Origin: Pseudonocardia sp.
GTDB lineage: Bacteria > Actinomycetota > Actinomycetes > Mycobacteriales > Pseudonocardiaceae
DNA: 50,232 nucleotides
NCBI RefSeq assembly: GCF_025965585.1
Contig: NZ_JAOPWR010000315.1
Location: 1-50,232 of the forward strand
Direction: 5' to 3'
Translations under genes and position numbers: made by a program
In this document: positions 16,508-24,191 of the stretch, piece by piece
How the letters are laid out: every line of letters begins with the position of its first letter
Numbering within the stretch: position 1 is the stretch's first letter
The notes under the pieces: generated by a model
Told to the model about the DNA's origin: nothing
Databases searched by the model: none
The model's input: the letters and a program-made list of their open reading frames with translations, nothing else

Positions 16508-17014
16508 TCAGATCAGGAAGGCGAGCGTCGGGACCGGGCCGCCCGCGTTCACCAGGTGCACGGTCTTGGCGGCGAGCCGCAGCTCACCGTCCGGGCGGCG
16601 GCGCACGGTGTGCAGCACGCGCCCGGCCCAGGTGGTGAGCGCGTGCCGGTACTCGAAGAGCACGAAGTTGGAGCCGACGGTGACGCTGTCCGCTCCACGG
16701 TCCAGCACCTCGACGTTGGTCAGCAGCCTGCGCATCACCGACGGCGGGGTCTGCGAGTGCCGGGCGCCCGAGTTCAGCTGCGCCACCCGGCTGCGGATGC
16801 GTTTGCGGTTGTCGTAGACGTAGGACAGGTTGACCCGCGGATCGTGGTCCGGGCCCATCGGCACCCAGTACACGCCGTCGTCGTCCCAGAGGGACTCCCA
16901 GTCCGAGTACCGCGCCTCGTCCGCCAGCCGCGCCTCGCGGTGCAGGAACGACACGACGTCCGGTTCGAGGGCGGGGTCCACGGCGGTGCCGGTGCTGAAG
17001 GCAGGCTCGGTCAT
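16508..17014 (-). CDS. Ring-hydroxylating dioxygenase, small (beta) subunit
   Basis: 168 aa, the usual length, SnoaL/NTF2-like fold. The order EVVSFLHREARLADE-like helix (VVSFLHREARLADEARYSDW), LWDDDGVYWVPMG and RIRSRVAQLNSGARHSQTPP is typical of beta subunits, as is the terminal L-x-AKTVHLVN strand. It is structural, helping to assemble the alpha3beta3 oxygenase. Its ATG overlaps the stop of the alpha gene by four bases, so the two are translationally coupled. Presence of a true beta subunit separates this oxygenase from KshA-type single-subunit enzymes. Confidence 0.85.
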   Translation of the reverse strand: MTEPAFSTGTAVDPALEPDVVSFLHREARLADEARYSDWESLWDDDGVYWVPMGPDHDPRVNLSYVYDNRKRIRSRVAQLNSGARHSQTPPSVMRRLLTNVEVLDRGADSVTVGSNFVLFEYRHALTTWAGRVLHTVRRRPDGELRLAAKTVHLVNAGGPVPTLAFLI

Positions 17015-18333
17015 CGGGTCTCTCCGTCCGGTGTGGTCGAGCGGGTGTTGAACCGGCCGCCGAGCACCTCCGCCCAGTGGGCCCACCAGCCGCGCTGCGG
17101 GGTCTCGGCGCTCTTGTCGTGGTTGACCAGGCCGGTCTCGTCCGCGGCGTCGGTGTCCCGGCCACGGGCCAGCACGATCCAGTCCGGCTTCTGTGCCGCC
17201 AGGCCCAGCTGGTTGCGGGCGCCGATCTCGCCGTCGTCCGCGATCAGGAAACCGGCAGGGCCCATGGCGCCCTCGGTGCGGCGCAGCATGCGGCCGTTCA
17301 GCTCGTCCTGGCCGGGGATCAGTGCCGGCGTCGTGTAGGCGATGGTCTCGCCCGGGGCGATCGGCTCGACCATCATGATGTTCATCTCGGCGAGGAACAG
17401 GTTCGGGAAGATCAGCGTGTGCGGCGGGCCCACCACGAACGCGGAGTGCGTGTCCTCCGGGCCGTGCGCGCGTTCCATCGACGCGACGTAGTTCGGCAGC
17501 TTCGCGCGCGGCGCCCGGCCGAACCAGACGAACTCCTCGTCGAGCCGGGTGTACTCGGCGGAGTAGTCGATCTCGGAGTGGCCCTGGCCCAGGTCGCGGA
17601 CGTAGACCTCGACCTTGCTCGGCACGTGCGAGACCTTGGCCTCGCGGACCGCCGAGTAGACGGACTCGTGGGTGAACAACGCGTGGTAGCCGTCCACGTT
17701 GTTCTCCATCACCATCTTCCAGTTGCTCATGTGCTGGTGCTTCATCCAGCCCGCGCGCAGGTCGAGGGTGCCGTCGGGGGAGAGGGCGAGCAGCCGGTCG
17801 ATCGCCTTCGTGGAGCGGCCCAGGTGCTCGGCGAGCGTGATGCCCTCGGCGGCGAGCGAGGCGAAGACGAAGCCGCGGTAGGCGTCGGTGCGAGCGGTCG
17901 GCGCGAGGGACAGCTCGCTGCGCTTCGCCAGGAACTCCTTGTCGTACCCGGTCCGCATCGGGACGCCGACCAGCGAGCCGTCGTTGTTGAACGTCCAGCC
18001 GTGGTACGGGCAGCGGAAGGTCGTGCTGTTGCCGGCCTCGGCGTTGCACAGCCGGTTGCCGCGGTGGGCGCACCGGTTCATCAGGACCCGGACCTCGCCG
18101 TCCTTGCCGCGGGTGAAGATCACCGGCTGGCCGCCGATCCGGCGGGTGACGTAGTCCCCGGGCTCCGGGATCTCGCTCTCGTGCCCGACGTAGACCCAGC
18201 CCCGGCGGAAGATCTGCTCCATCTCCAGCTCGAAGACCTCGGGATCGGTGTAGACCGAGCCGCGCACGCGGTCGTGGCGGACGAGGTCGTCCACGTCCGT
18301 CCGCGCGGCGGGCCGGGTGTCGAGTTCGGTCAT
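17011..18333 (-). CDS. Rieske ring-hydroxylating dioxygenase, large (alpha) subunit
   Basis: 440 aa. The Rieske ligands are C88, H90, C108 and H111 (NRCAHRGN ... FRCPYHGW). The mononuclear iron site is around NNVDGYHALFTH (D214, H217, H222). N-terminal Rieske domain ~40-160, catalytic domain ~175-430. It inserts O2 into an aromatic or otherwise unsaturated ring as a cis-diol, or demethylates. Electrons probably come from the reductase encoded at 9.8 kb, which carries its own ferredoxin domain. The substrate is unknown; the neighbouring ligases suggest a ring with a carboxylated side chain. The start overlaps the DUF35 stop. Confidence 0.9.
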   Translation of the reverse strand: MTELDTRPAARTDVDDLVRHDRVRGSVYTDPEVFELEMEQIFRRGWVYVGHESEIPEPGDYVTRRIGGQPVIFTRGKDGEVRVLMNRCAHRGNRLCNAEAGNSTTFRCPYHGWTFNNDGSLVGVPMRTGYDKEFLAKRSELSLAPTARTDAYRGFVFASLAAEGITLAEHLGRSTKAIDRLLALSPDGTLDLRAGWMKHQHMSNWKMVMENNVDGYHALFTHESVYSAVREAKVSHVPSKVEVYVRDLGQGHSEIDYSAEYTRLDEEFVWFGRAPRAKLPNYVASMERAHGPEDTHSAFVVGPPHTLIFPNLFLAEMNIMMVEPIAPGETIAYTTPALIPGQDELNGRMLRRTEGAMGPAGFLIADDGEIGARNQLGLAAQKPDWIVLARGRDTDAADETGLVNHDKSAETPQRGWWAHWAEVLGGRFNTRSTTPDGETR

Positions 18334-18923
18334 GACGGTGCCTCCGGAGACGGGCGGGCCGGGCGTTCGGGACGGTGCTGGTCGGGACGGCGCTGGTCGG
18401 GACGGTGCTGGTCGGGACGGGATGGGACGGCGAAGCCGGGGACGGCGACGTCCCCGAGGCGGCGGAAGCCGATGGAGACGGGGTCGCCGATCGCCGGTGC
18501 GGGCGTGCCGGGCTCGACGGGCGCGAGGACGAGGCGGTGGCCGCTCGCCAGCTCGACGTCCGCCACCGGGTAGGGGCCCTCGGCGAGGACGAGCCCGGGC
18601 TCGCGGCGGTGGACGACGGTGACGGAGTGGACGGCGCCGGCGGGCTCGACGGGCCGCCACACGACGGTGGCCGCGTCGCAGCCGTCGCACACGCGCTGCT
18701 CGAGCTCCAGGGCGAGGCCGCACGCGCCGCAGTGCGGCAGGCTGAGCATGCCCTCGGCGGCTGCGGCGTAGAGCGGGGCGAGGACGTCCGTGGTGTCGGG
18801 CGCGAGGTCGGCGGTGAGCAGCCAGTCCGCGGTGAGGGTGCTGGTCACGATGCCGCCCCCGCGGAGGGATGCGTCGGCGGTCCGCGATGCGGCCTCCGCG
18901 GAGGGAGATACGTCGGCGGTCAT
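18330..18923 (-). CDS. DUF35 OB-fold/zinc-ribbon protein, thiolase partner
   Basis: 197 aa. Zn ribbon C-GAC-GLALELEQRVC-DGC at ~residues 58-75, then an OB fold (VHSVTVVHRREPG, VADVELASGHRLV, AIGDPVSIGFRRL). Proteins of this family bind thiolase-like lyases and are needed for their activity, as with the Ltp2-type retro-aldolases of sterol side-chain degradation. It is coupled to the thiolase-like gene upstream (4-base overlap) and to the Rieske alpha gene downstream. Unusual points: a polar N-terminal extension from a short duplicated DNA stretch, and a C-terminal tail of HRPDQ repeats. Confidence 0.8.
   Translation of the reverse strand: MTADVSPSAEAASRTADASLRGGGIVTSTLTADWLLTADLAPDTTDVLAPLYAAAAEGMLSLPHCGACGLALELEQRVCDGCDAATVVWRPVEPAGAVHSVTVVHRREPGLVLAEGPYPVADVELASGHRLVLAPVEPGTPAPAIGDPVSIGFRRLGDVAVPGFAVPSRPDQHRPDQRRPDQHRPERPARPSPEAPS
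18369..18420. repeat. 15-bp tandem repeat encoding a HRPDQ tail
   Basis: Three copies of GGGACGGTGCTGGTC (18369-18413; the middle one has C for T) plus a 7-base partial copy. The period is a multiple of three, so copy number changes keep the DUF35 frame. Confidence 0.85.
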
Positions 18924-20074
18924 GCCACCTCCAGGACCAGGCACGCGTGGTGGTCGGAACGTCCGCCGAGGCCGCCGACCAGCGCGGTCGCCGCGTCCGG
19001 CACCTGCCGGTCCCCGCCCGCTCCGCGCAGCTGGACCACGGCCTCGGCCAGCGGGGTCATGCCCTGCAGGTAGAAGCCGGAGAGCTGGCCGCCGCCGGTG
19101 TTGGTGGGCAGCTCGCCGCCCGGGCCGAGGGCGCCCGCGCGGGCGAGCGCGCCGGCCTCGCCGGCGGCGCAGAGCCCGTACTCCTCGAGCAGCGCAAGTG
19201 TGACGACGGTGAAGGGGTCGTAGAGCTCGATGACGTCCACGTCCGCGCGCGTCATCCCGGCCTCGGCCAGGGCGGCGTCGACCGCCGGGCGTCCCCCGCC
19301 GAACCAGGACTCGGCCCCCGCGCGGCGGCGGCGGACCGGGTGCGCGCGGCCGGTCCCGCGCACGACGATCCGTTGCGGGCCGCCGAGCGCGGGATCCGCC
19401 GTGAGCAGTACCGCGACCGCACCGTTGACCGGGCGGGCGCAGTCCAGCCTGCGCAACGGCGCCGCGACGAGCGGGCTCGTCAGGTAGCCGTCGGCGTCGA
19501 GCGGGGTGCGCTGCACCGCGGCGGGATTGCCCAGGGCCCAGGCGCGGGCGGCCAGGGCGACCGCGCAGAGGTCCTCGGTGCCGCCTCCCGTGACGTGCAA
19601 CCACCGGGCGGCGAGCAGGGCGTAGGTGGGCACGGAGCCGAGCACCCCGGACGCGCGCTCCAGGCCACGGACGCCGGAGACGCCGCCGCTGTGCGCGTAG
19701 GTGGAGCCGGCGCCGCCGCGGGCGCGGATCGGGGCGTCCGCGAAGACGCAGAGGACGGCGCGGGCGGTGCCCGACCGCAGCGCCAGCACGGCACGCTCGA
19801 CCATGGCGACGGTCGTCGCCCCCTTGATCTCGACGTGCTCGAGCAGTCGCAGGTCCCCGAACCCGGCCTGGGCGGCGAGCTGGACGCCCACCCGGTCCGG
19901 CCGCACGCCCTGGCTGGAGCCGACGAGCAGACCGTCGACGTCGGACCGGTCGACCCCGGCGTCGGCGAGGGCGGCGGCGATCGCCTCGATCGCGAGGACC
20001 GACGCCTCACCACCCGGGGCGGTGGACATCGCGGTCACCCCGAGCCCGACGATCGCCGGCTCGCGGGTGCTCAC
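18920..20074 (-). CDS. Thiolase-like protein (SCP2/lipid-transfer type) lacking the acyl-binding Cys
   Basis: 384 aa. The order MSTREPAIVGLGVTAMS, DVDGLLVGSSQG, VIELYDPFTVVTLALLEEYG, GELPTNTGGGQLSG and GGLGGRSDHHACLVL is that of lipid-transfer-type thiolases. Where classical thiolases have the nucleophilic Cys there is EIKGATTVAM, so thiolytic cleavage is unlikely. With the adjoining DUF35 protein, retro-aldol cleavage of a beta-hydroxyacyl-CoA, as by Ltp2-type lyases, is the better proposal. The GTG start overlaps the stop of the small first gene (GTGA). Confidence 0.8.
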   Translation of the reverse strand: MSTREPAIVGLGVTAMSTAPGGEASVLAIEAIAAALADAGVDRSDVDGLLVGSSQGVRPDRVGVQLAAQAGFGDLRLLEHVEIKGATTVAMVERAVLALRSGTARAVLCVFADAPIRARGGAGSTYAHSGGVSGVRGLERASGVLGSVPTYALLAARWLHVTGGGTEDLCAVALAARAWALGNPAAVQRTPLDADGYLTSPLVAAPLRRLDCARPVNGAVAVLLTADPALGGPQRIVVRGTGRAHPVRRRRAGAESWFGGGRPAVDAALAEAGMTRADVDVIELYDPFTVVTLALLEEYGLCAAGEAGALARAGALGPGGELPTNTGGGQLSGFYLQGMTPLAEAVVQLRGAGGDRQVPDAATALVGGLGGRSDHHACLVLEVA

Positions 20075-20364
20075 GGACGCTCGTCCCGGTAGTGGCCCAC
20101 CCGCAGCCAGTTGACCCGGTCCTCCGCGCCGGCCAGGCAGAGGCTGGCGAGCTCGAGGGGGGACAGCAGGATCTCGGCGCCGGACTCCAGGTCCTCGACC
20201 AGTAGCCGGGGGCCGTTGCCCCGCTGGTCGAGGGTGACGCGCACGGTCGCGAACTCGTTGCGCAGCTCCGCGAGCTCGCGCCGGTCCCGGCGCGGCGCGC
20301 CGGTGCCCGATCCGTTCACGGCGCCACTCATTCCGGGATTCGCGTGTCTGTCGACGGTGACCAC
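20071..20364 (-). CDS. Small protein of unknown function, first gene of the Rieske operon
   Basis: 97 aa from GTG 20364, or 86 aa from ATG 20331. The body (RRELAELRNEFATVRVTLDQ, LLVEDLESGAEILLSPLELA, then RVNWLRVGHYRDE) predicts a helix followed by a beta-rich part and no membrane span. I do not recognise the family. It is coupled to the thiolase-like gene by a 4-base overlap. A -10-like TACGAT (minus, 20381-20376) lies about 12 bases before the GTG, so the mRNA may be nearly leaderless. The operator at 20379-20399 lies just upstream of this -10. Confidence 0.6.
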   Translation of the reverse strand: MVTVDRHANPGMSGAVNGSGTGAPRRDRRELAELRNEFATVRVTLDQRGNGPRLLVEDLESGAEILLSPLELASLCLAGAEDRVNWLRVGHYRDERP

Positions 20365-20378
20365 GTCATGGTTCTATC

Positions 20379-20399
20379 GTACACTCACTGTCAGAAACA
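20379..20399 (+). promoter_or_regulatory. Candidate operator 2 between the two largest operons
   Basis: GTACACTCACTGTCAGAAAC begins at 20379. On the plus strand TACACT (20380-20385) works as a -10 and the core covers the start point. On the minus strand the same element falls between a -35-like region and TACGAT. One bound protein could block both the Rieske operon and the hydrolase/aldolase operon. Confidence 0.7.
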
Positions 20400-20422
20400 A
20401 TGTCCATACCGAAGGGCAGCCG

Positions 20423-20515
20423 ATGAGCGTCTCGCCTCTCGCCCAGCTCACAGTACGTGTGTGCCGCGAGCAAGACATGAACACCACAGCCAGCTCGCGG
20501 GCGGGCGCGGCATGA
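20423..20515 (+). CDS. 30-codon leader ORF coupled to the C-C hydrolase gene
   Basis: ATG 20423 has GAAGGG at 20411-20416, a good Shine-Dalgarno, while the hydrolase ATG at 20512 has none. The small frame (MSVSPLAQLTVRVCREQD...) ends with TGA overlapping the hydrolase start (ATGA). This arrangement suggests translational coupling through a short leader peptide. The peptide is hydrophilic with one Cys and has no runs of a single amino acid that would suggest attenuation. Confidence 0.45.
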   Translation: MSVSPLAQLTVRVCREQDMNTTASSRAGAA

Positions 20516-21387
20516 GCGACACGCCGTACCGGAGCATCTGGACCCACCTGAGCGAGCTCGAGTTCCGCCAGGGCTACGTCGAGGCCGACGGGGTGCGCAC
20601 CCGATTCGCCGAGGCGGGGGACCCGGCGAAGCCGGCCGTCCTGCTGTTGCACGGGACGGGCGGGCACTGGGAGACGTTCGCGCCCAACCTGGCCGCCCTG
20701 TCCGAGCACTTCCACTGCGTCGCGATCGACATGGTGGGCAACGGCTTCTCGGACAAGCCGGACCACGACTACGAGATCGCGGTCTACCTGCGCCAGGTAC
20801 AGGCGGTGCTGGACCGGTTCGGGTTCGACCACGCCGCGGTCATCGGCATGTCCCTGGGGGCCTGGGTGGCCGCGGCGCTCGCGGTGGAGGCCCCGCAGCG
20901 GGTGGACAAGCTGATCCTGATGTCCCCGGCCGGGCTGATCGCCACCGCCTCGAACATGGCCCGCATCCGCGCCGAGCGCACCCGGGCCGTCGAGAACCCG
21001 GACTGGGACTCGATCAAGGCGATGTTCGACCACCTGATCGCGGACGAGGAGAACCGGATCCCGGACGTCGTCGCGCTGCGCCAGGCGATCTACCGGCTGC
21101 CGGAGACCCGGGCCACGATCGACCACCTGTTGATCCTGCAGGACCCGGACGCCCGCGAGCGCAACCTGATCCCCGAGGAGCGGTGGCGCACGATCTCCTG
21201 TCCGACGCTCGTCGTCGCGTCCGGCAAGGACCACGGGGAGTACCAGAGCACCGCGCGCCGGGTCGCCGAGCTGATCGACGGCGCGGAGATCCTGGAGATG
21301 CCGCACGTCAAGCACTGGCCGCACTTCGAGGACCCCGAGGCGTTCAACGCCGCGGCGGTCCCGTTCCTGCTGCGCGACAGGAGCTGA
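20512..21387 (+). CDS. Alpha/beta hydrolase, meta-cleavage (C-C bond) hydrolase-like
   Basis: 291 aa. The oxyanion loop is [10 protein letters not shown], nucleophile S114 in GMSLGAW, acid D240 in ASGKDHG and base H268 in [10 protein letters not shown], a complete triad. The layout ([28 protein letters not shown]) is that of MhpC/BphD/HsaD-type hydrolases that cut vinylogous 1,5-diketones from ring fission. It is the first enzyme of a run with an HpaH-like hydratase and HpaI-like aldolase, as expected for a meta-type lower pathway. A carboxylesterase role cannot be excluded. Confidence 0.8.
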   Translation: MSDTPYRSIWTHLSELEFRQGYVEADGVRTRFAEAGDPAKPAVLLLHGTGGHWETFAPNLAALSEHFHCVAIDMVGNGFSDKPDHDYEIAVYLRQVQAVLDRFGFDHAAVIGMSLGAWVAAALAVEAPQRVDKLILMSPAGLIATASNMARIRAERTRAVENPDWDSIKAMFDHLIADEENRIPDVVALRQAIYRLPETRATIDHLLILQDPDARERNLIPEERWRTISCPTLVVASGKDHGEYQSTARRVAELIDGAEILEMPHVKHWPHFEDPEAFNAAAVPFLLRDRS

Positions 21388-21394
21388 GACCGGC

Positions 21395-22210
21395 ATGGAC
21401 GAGAACGCGATCCTCGACGCCGCGCGCCGCCTCGACGAGGCGGAGCGGACGCGGACACCGATCCGCCAGCTGTCCCTGCAGTACCCGGACATGACGATCG
21501 CGGACGCCTACGCCGTGCAGCACGCGTGGGTGGGGGAGAAGCTGGCCTCCGGCCGGCGGCTGCGCGGCCGCAAGATCGGGCTGACCTCGCGGGCCATGCA
21601 GCAGGCGGTGTCGATCACCGAGCCGGACTACGGCGCCCTGTTCGACGACATGTTCTTCGACGACACGTCGACCGTCCCGCACGACCGCTTCATCCGCCCG
21701 CGGGTGGAGGTGGAGCTCGCGTTCGTCCTGGGCCGCCCGCTCAAGGGCCCGGACGTCACCCTCTTCGACGTCCTGGCCGCCACCGAGTACGTCACCCCGG
21801 CCCTGGAGATCCTCGATGCGCGGGTGCAGATGTCCGATCCGGACACGGGCCACCTGCGCACCATCGTGGACACGATCTCGGACAACGCGGCGGACGCCGG
21901 GCTGGTCCTGGGCGGCCGGCCGGTGCGCCCGCACGACGTGGACCTGCGCTGGGTCTCCGCGCTGCTCTACCGCAACGGCGTGATCGAGGAGTCCGGCGTC
22001 GCTGCGGCCGTGCTGAACCACCCCGGGAACGGGGTGGCCTGGCTGGCCAACCGGCTCGCGCCGCACGGCGTCGGGCTGGGGGCGGGGCAGGTGATCCTCT
22101 CGGGATCCTTCACCCGGCCCGTGCACGCGGAGGACGGCGATCTCTTCCACGCGGACTACGGGCCCCTGGGCACCGTGGGCTGCCGCTTCGCCTCCGGCGG
22201 CGCGCCATGA
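21395..22210 (+). CDS. 2-oxo-hept-3-ene-1,7-dioate / 2-keto-4-pentenoate hydratase family (HpaH/MhpD-like)
   Basis: 271 aa of the FAH-like hydratase family. [20 protein letters not shown] followed by [11 protein letters not shown] is the HpaH/HpcG/MhpD signature, with metal-binding acids in [13 protein letters not shown] and later [11 protein letters not shown]. It adds water to a 2-hydroxydienoate to give a 4-hydroxy-2-oxo acid. It lies eight bases after the hydrolase and its stop overlaps the ATG of the aldolase gene, giving the order cleavage, hydration, aldol cleavage. HpaH is favoured over MhpD because the next gene is HpaI-like. Confidence 0.85.
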   Translation: MDENAILDAARRLDEAERTRTPIRQLSLQYPDMTIADAYAVQHAWVGEKLASGRRLRGRKIGLTSRAMQQAVSITEPDYGALFDDMFFDDTSTVPHDRFIRPRVEVELAFVLGRPLKGPDVTLFDVLAATEYVTPALEILDARVQMSDPDTGHLRTIVDTISDNAADAGLVLGGRPVRPHDVDLRWVSALLYRNGVIEESGVAAAVLNHPGNGVAWLANRLAPHGVGLGAGQVILSGSFTRPVHAEDGDLFHADYGPLGTVGCRFASGGAP

Positions 22211-22977
22211 CGTTCGTCGAGCGGCTGCGGGACGGCGGACACCCGCTGATCGGGATGTGGGTCGTCTCGGGCAGCGCTTACTGCGCGGAGATCTGCGCGG
22301 GCGGCGGGCTGGACTGGCTGCTGCTGGACTGCGAGCACGCGCCCAACGACGTGACGACCGTGCTGCCGCAGCTGCAGGCCGTCGCCCCGTACCCGGTGGA
22401 CACCGTCGTCCGGCTTCCGGTGGCGGACCCGGTGCTGATCAAGCAGTTCCTCGACCTGGGCGCCACCACGCTGATGGTGCCGATGATCGAGTCCGCCGAG
22501 CAGGCGGCCGCGGTCGTCGCGGCCACCCGGTACCCGCCCGAGGGCGTGCGCGGCGTGGGGGCCGCGTTCGCCCGGGCGTCGCGCTGGAACCGGACCGCGG
22601 ACTACCTCGCCTGCGCCCACGAGGGCATCGGCGTGCTGGTGCAGGTGGAGTCCCGCGCCGGTCTCGACGCGCTGGAGGACATCTGCGCCGTCGAGGGCGT
22701 CGACGGTGTTTTTGTCGGTCCCTCGGACCTGGCCGCGTCGCTGGGGCATCTCGGCCGGCCGGAGCACCCCGACGTCGTGGCCGCGGTCGAGAAGGCGATC
22801 ACGACGGTCACCGCCCACGGCCTCGCAGCCGGGGTGAACGCCTTCGCCGAGCCGCTGGCCCGGCGCTATCTCGATCTCGGGGCACGGTTCGTCCTGGTCG
22901 GCGCGGACGTCGTGCTCCTCGCCCGCGGCAGCGAGCAGCTGGCCGCGCGCTACCGCAGCACCACTGGAACGGAGTAG
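22207..22977 (+). CDS. HpcH/HpaI family class II aldolase (4-hydroxy-2-oxo acid aldolase)
   Basis: 256 aa. Signature blocks are [62 protein letters not shown] and [16 protein letters not shown]. The Glu of QVESR and Asp of GPSDL are the metal ligands and the His of CEHAP is the catalytic base in the family. It splits 4-hydroxy-2-oxo acids to pyruvate and an aldehyde (succinic semialdehyde in the homoprotocatechuate route). No MhpE/MhpF-type aldolase/dehydrogenase pair is present, so this is the likely last step of the ring-derived branch. Confidence 0.85.
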   Translation: MTFVERLRDGGHPLIGMWVVSGSAYCAEICAGGGLDWLLLDCEHAPNDVTTVLPQLQAVAPYPVDTVVRLPVADPVLIKQFLDLGATTLMVPMIESAEQAAAVVAATRYPPEGVRGVGAAFARASRWNRTADYLACAHEGIGVLVQVESRAGLDALEDICAVEGVDGVFVGPSDLAASLGHLGRPEHPDVVAAVEKAITTVTAHGLAAGVNAFAEPLARRYLDLGARFVLVGADVVLLARGSEQLAARYRSTTGTE

Positions 22978-22980
22978 GGC

Positions 22981-24153
22981 ATGGATCTCGACTTCTCCCC
23001 GGAGCAGGCGTCGTTCCGGGACGAGGTGCGCACCTGGCTGGGGGAGAACGCGCCCACCGAGCAGCGCCCGCACGAGGCCGCGCCGATGCGCGAGTACGAC
23101 CTGGCCTGGCAGCGCACCCAGTGGGAGGGCGGCTGGGCGGGGATCGCCTGGCCGCAGGCCTACGGCGGGCGCGGGCTGACGACCGTCCAGCAGCTGATCT
23201 GGTACGAGGAGTACGCGAAGGCCGGCCTGCCCAGCATCGACGCGTGCTTCGTCGGTCTCAACCACGCGGGCCCCACGCTGATCACCCGCGCGAGCGAGGA
23301 GCAGAAGGCCTTTCACCTGCCGCGGATCCTGCGCGGGGAGGTCGTCTGGTGCCAGGGCTTCTCCGAGCCCGAGGCCGGTTCCGACCTGGCGTCGCTGGCC
23401 ACCCGCGCCGAGATCGACGGTGATCATCTCGTCGTCACCGGGCAGAAGATCTGGACCAGCTTCGCGAACCTCGCGGACCACCAGGAGCTCCTGGTCCGCA
23501 CCGACCGGTCCGGGAAGAAGCACCACGGCATCACCTGGGTCGTCTGCGACATGGACAGCCCCGGCATCGACGTGCGGCCGATCGAGACCATCGACGGCGG
23601 CGCCGAGTTCTGCGAGGTCTTCTACGACGAGGTCCGGATCCCGCTGGCCAACGTGGTGGGCGAGGTCGACCAGGGCTGGGGCGTCGCGATGTCCACCCTC
23701 TCGTTCGAGCGCGGGACCGCCTACACCGCCAGCCAGGTCCGGCTCGCGGCCCTCGTGGAGAACCTGATCCAGCTCGCCGGGGAGCGCACCGGCCCGGACG
23801 GGCGTCGCCCCGCGATCCAGGACGACGAGATCGCGCGCCGGCTCGCGACCGCCCGCGCCGAGGTGGCGTCGCTGCGGGCGATGACCTACGCGGGCATCTG
23901 CCGGAACCTGAAGACGGACACGCCGGGCCCCGAGGGCTCGATCATCAAGCTCTACTACGCCGACGTGGCCAAGCAGGTCGCGAAGCTCGCGATGGACGTG
24001 CTCGGCCCGGACGGCCTGGAGCTCGTCTCCCGGTGGGTCCCCGGCGGCTGGTCGGGGCACTACTTCTACTCCTACTCCGCCTCCATCGGCGGCGGCACGT
24101 CGGAGATCCAGCGCAACATCATCGGCGATCGCGTCCTCGGCCTGCCGCGCTGA
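22981..24153 (+). CDS. Acyl-CoA dehydrogenase, FadE heteromer subunit with N-terminal type domain
   Basis: 390 aa. EAYGGRGLTT-like QAYGGRGLTTVQQLIW, VVWCQGFSEPEAGSDLASLA, GQKIWTSFANLADHQELLVR and the end SIGGGTSEIQRNIIGDRVLG are typical. It is very like the second half of the fused dehydrogenase at 7.4 kb. With the next gene, which resembles the first half, it probably forms an alpha2beta2 complex like the FadE28/FadE29-type pairs that act on branched or ring-bearing acyl-CoAs. It starts three bases after the aldolase stop. Confidence 0.85.
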   Translation: MDLDFSPEQASFRDEVRTWLGENAPTEQRPHEAAPMREYDLAWQRTQWEGGWAGIAWPQAYGGRGLTTVQQLIWYEEYAKAGLPSIDACFVGLNHAGPTLITRASEEQKAFHLPRILRGEVVWCQGFSEPEAGSDLASLATRAEIDGDHLVVTGQKIWTSFANLADHQELLVRTDRSGKKHHGITWVVCDMDSPGIDVRPIETIDGGAEFCEVFYDEVRIPLANVVGEVDQGWGVAMSTLSFERGTAYTASQVRLAALVENLIQLAGERTGPDGRRPAIQDDEIARRLATARAEVASLRAMTYAGICRNLKTDTPGPEGSIIKLYYADVAKQVAKLAMDVLGPDGLELVSRWVPGGWSGHYFYSYSASIGGGTSEIQRNIIGDRVLGLPR

Positions 24154-24191
24154 CGTCCCCGCCCCGCCGCATCCCACAGACAGGACCTTCG

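Noticed and set aside
16500..16515. GGGTCAGATC at the end of the Rieske beta gene
   Set aside because: It is the stop codon region; no TGTCAGA or CGTCAGA core and no promoter nearby.
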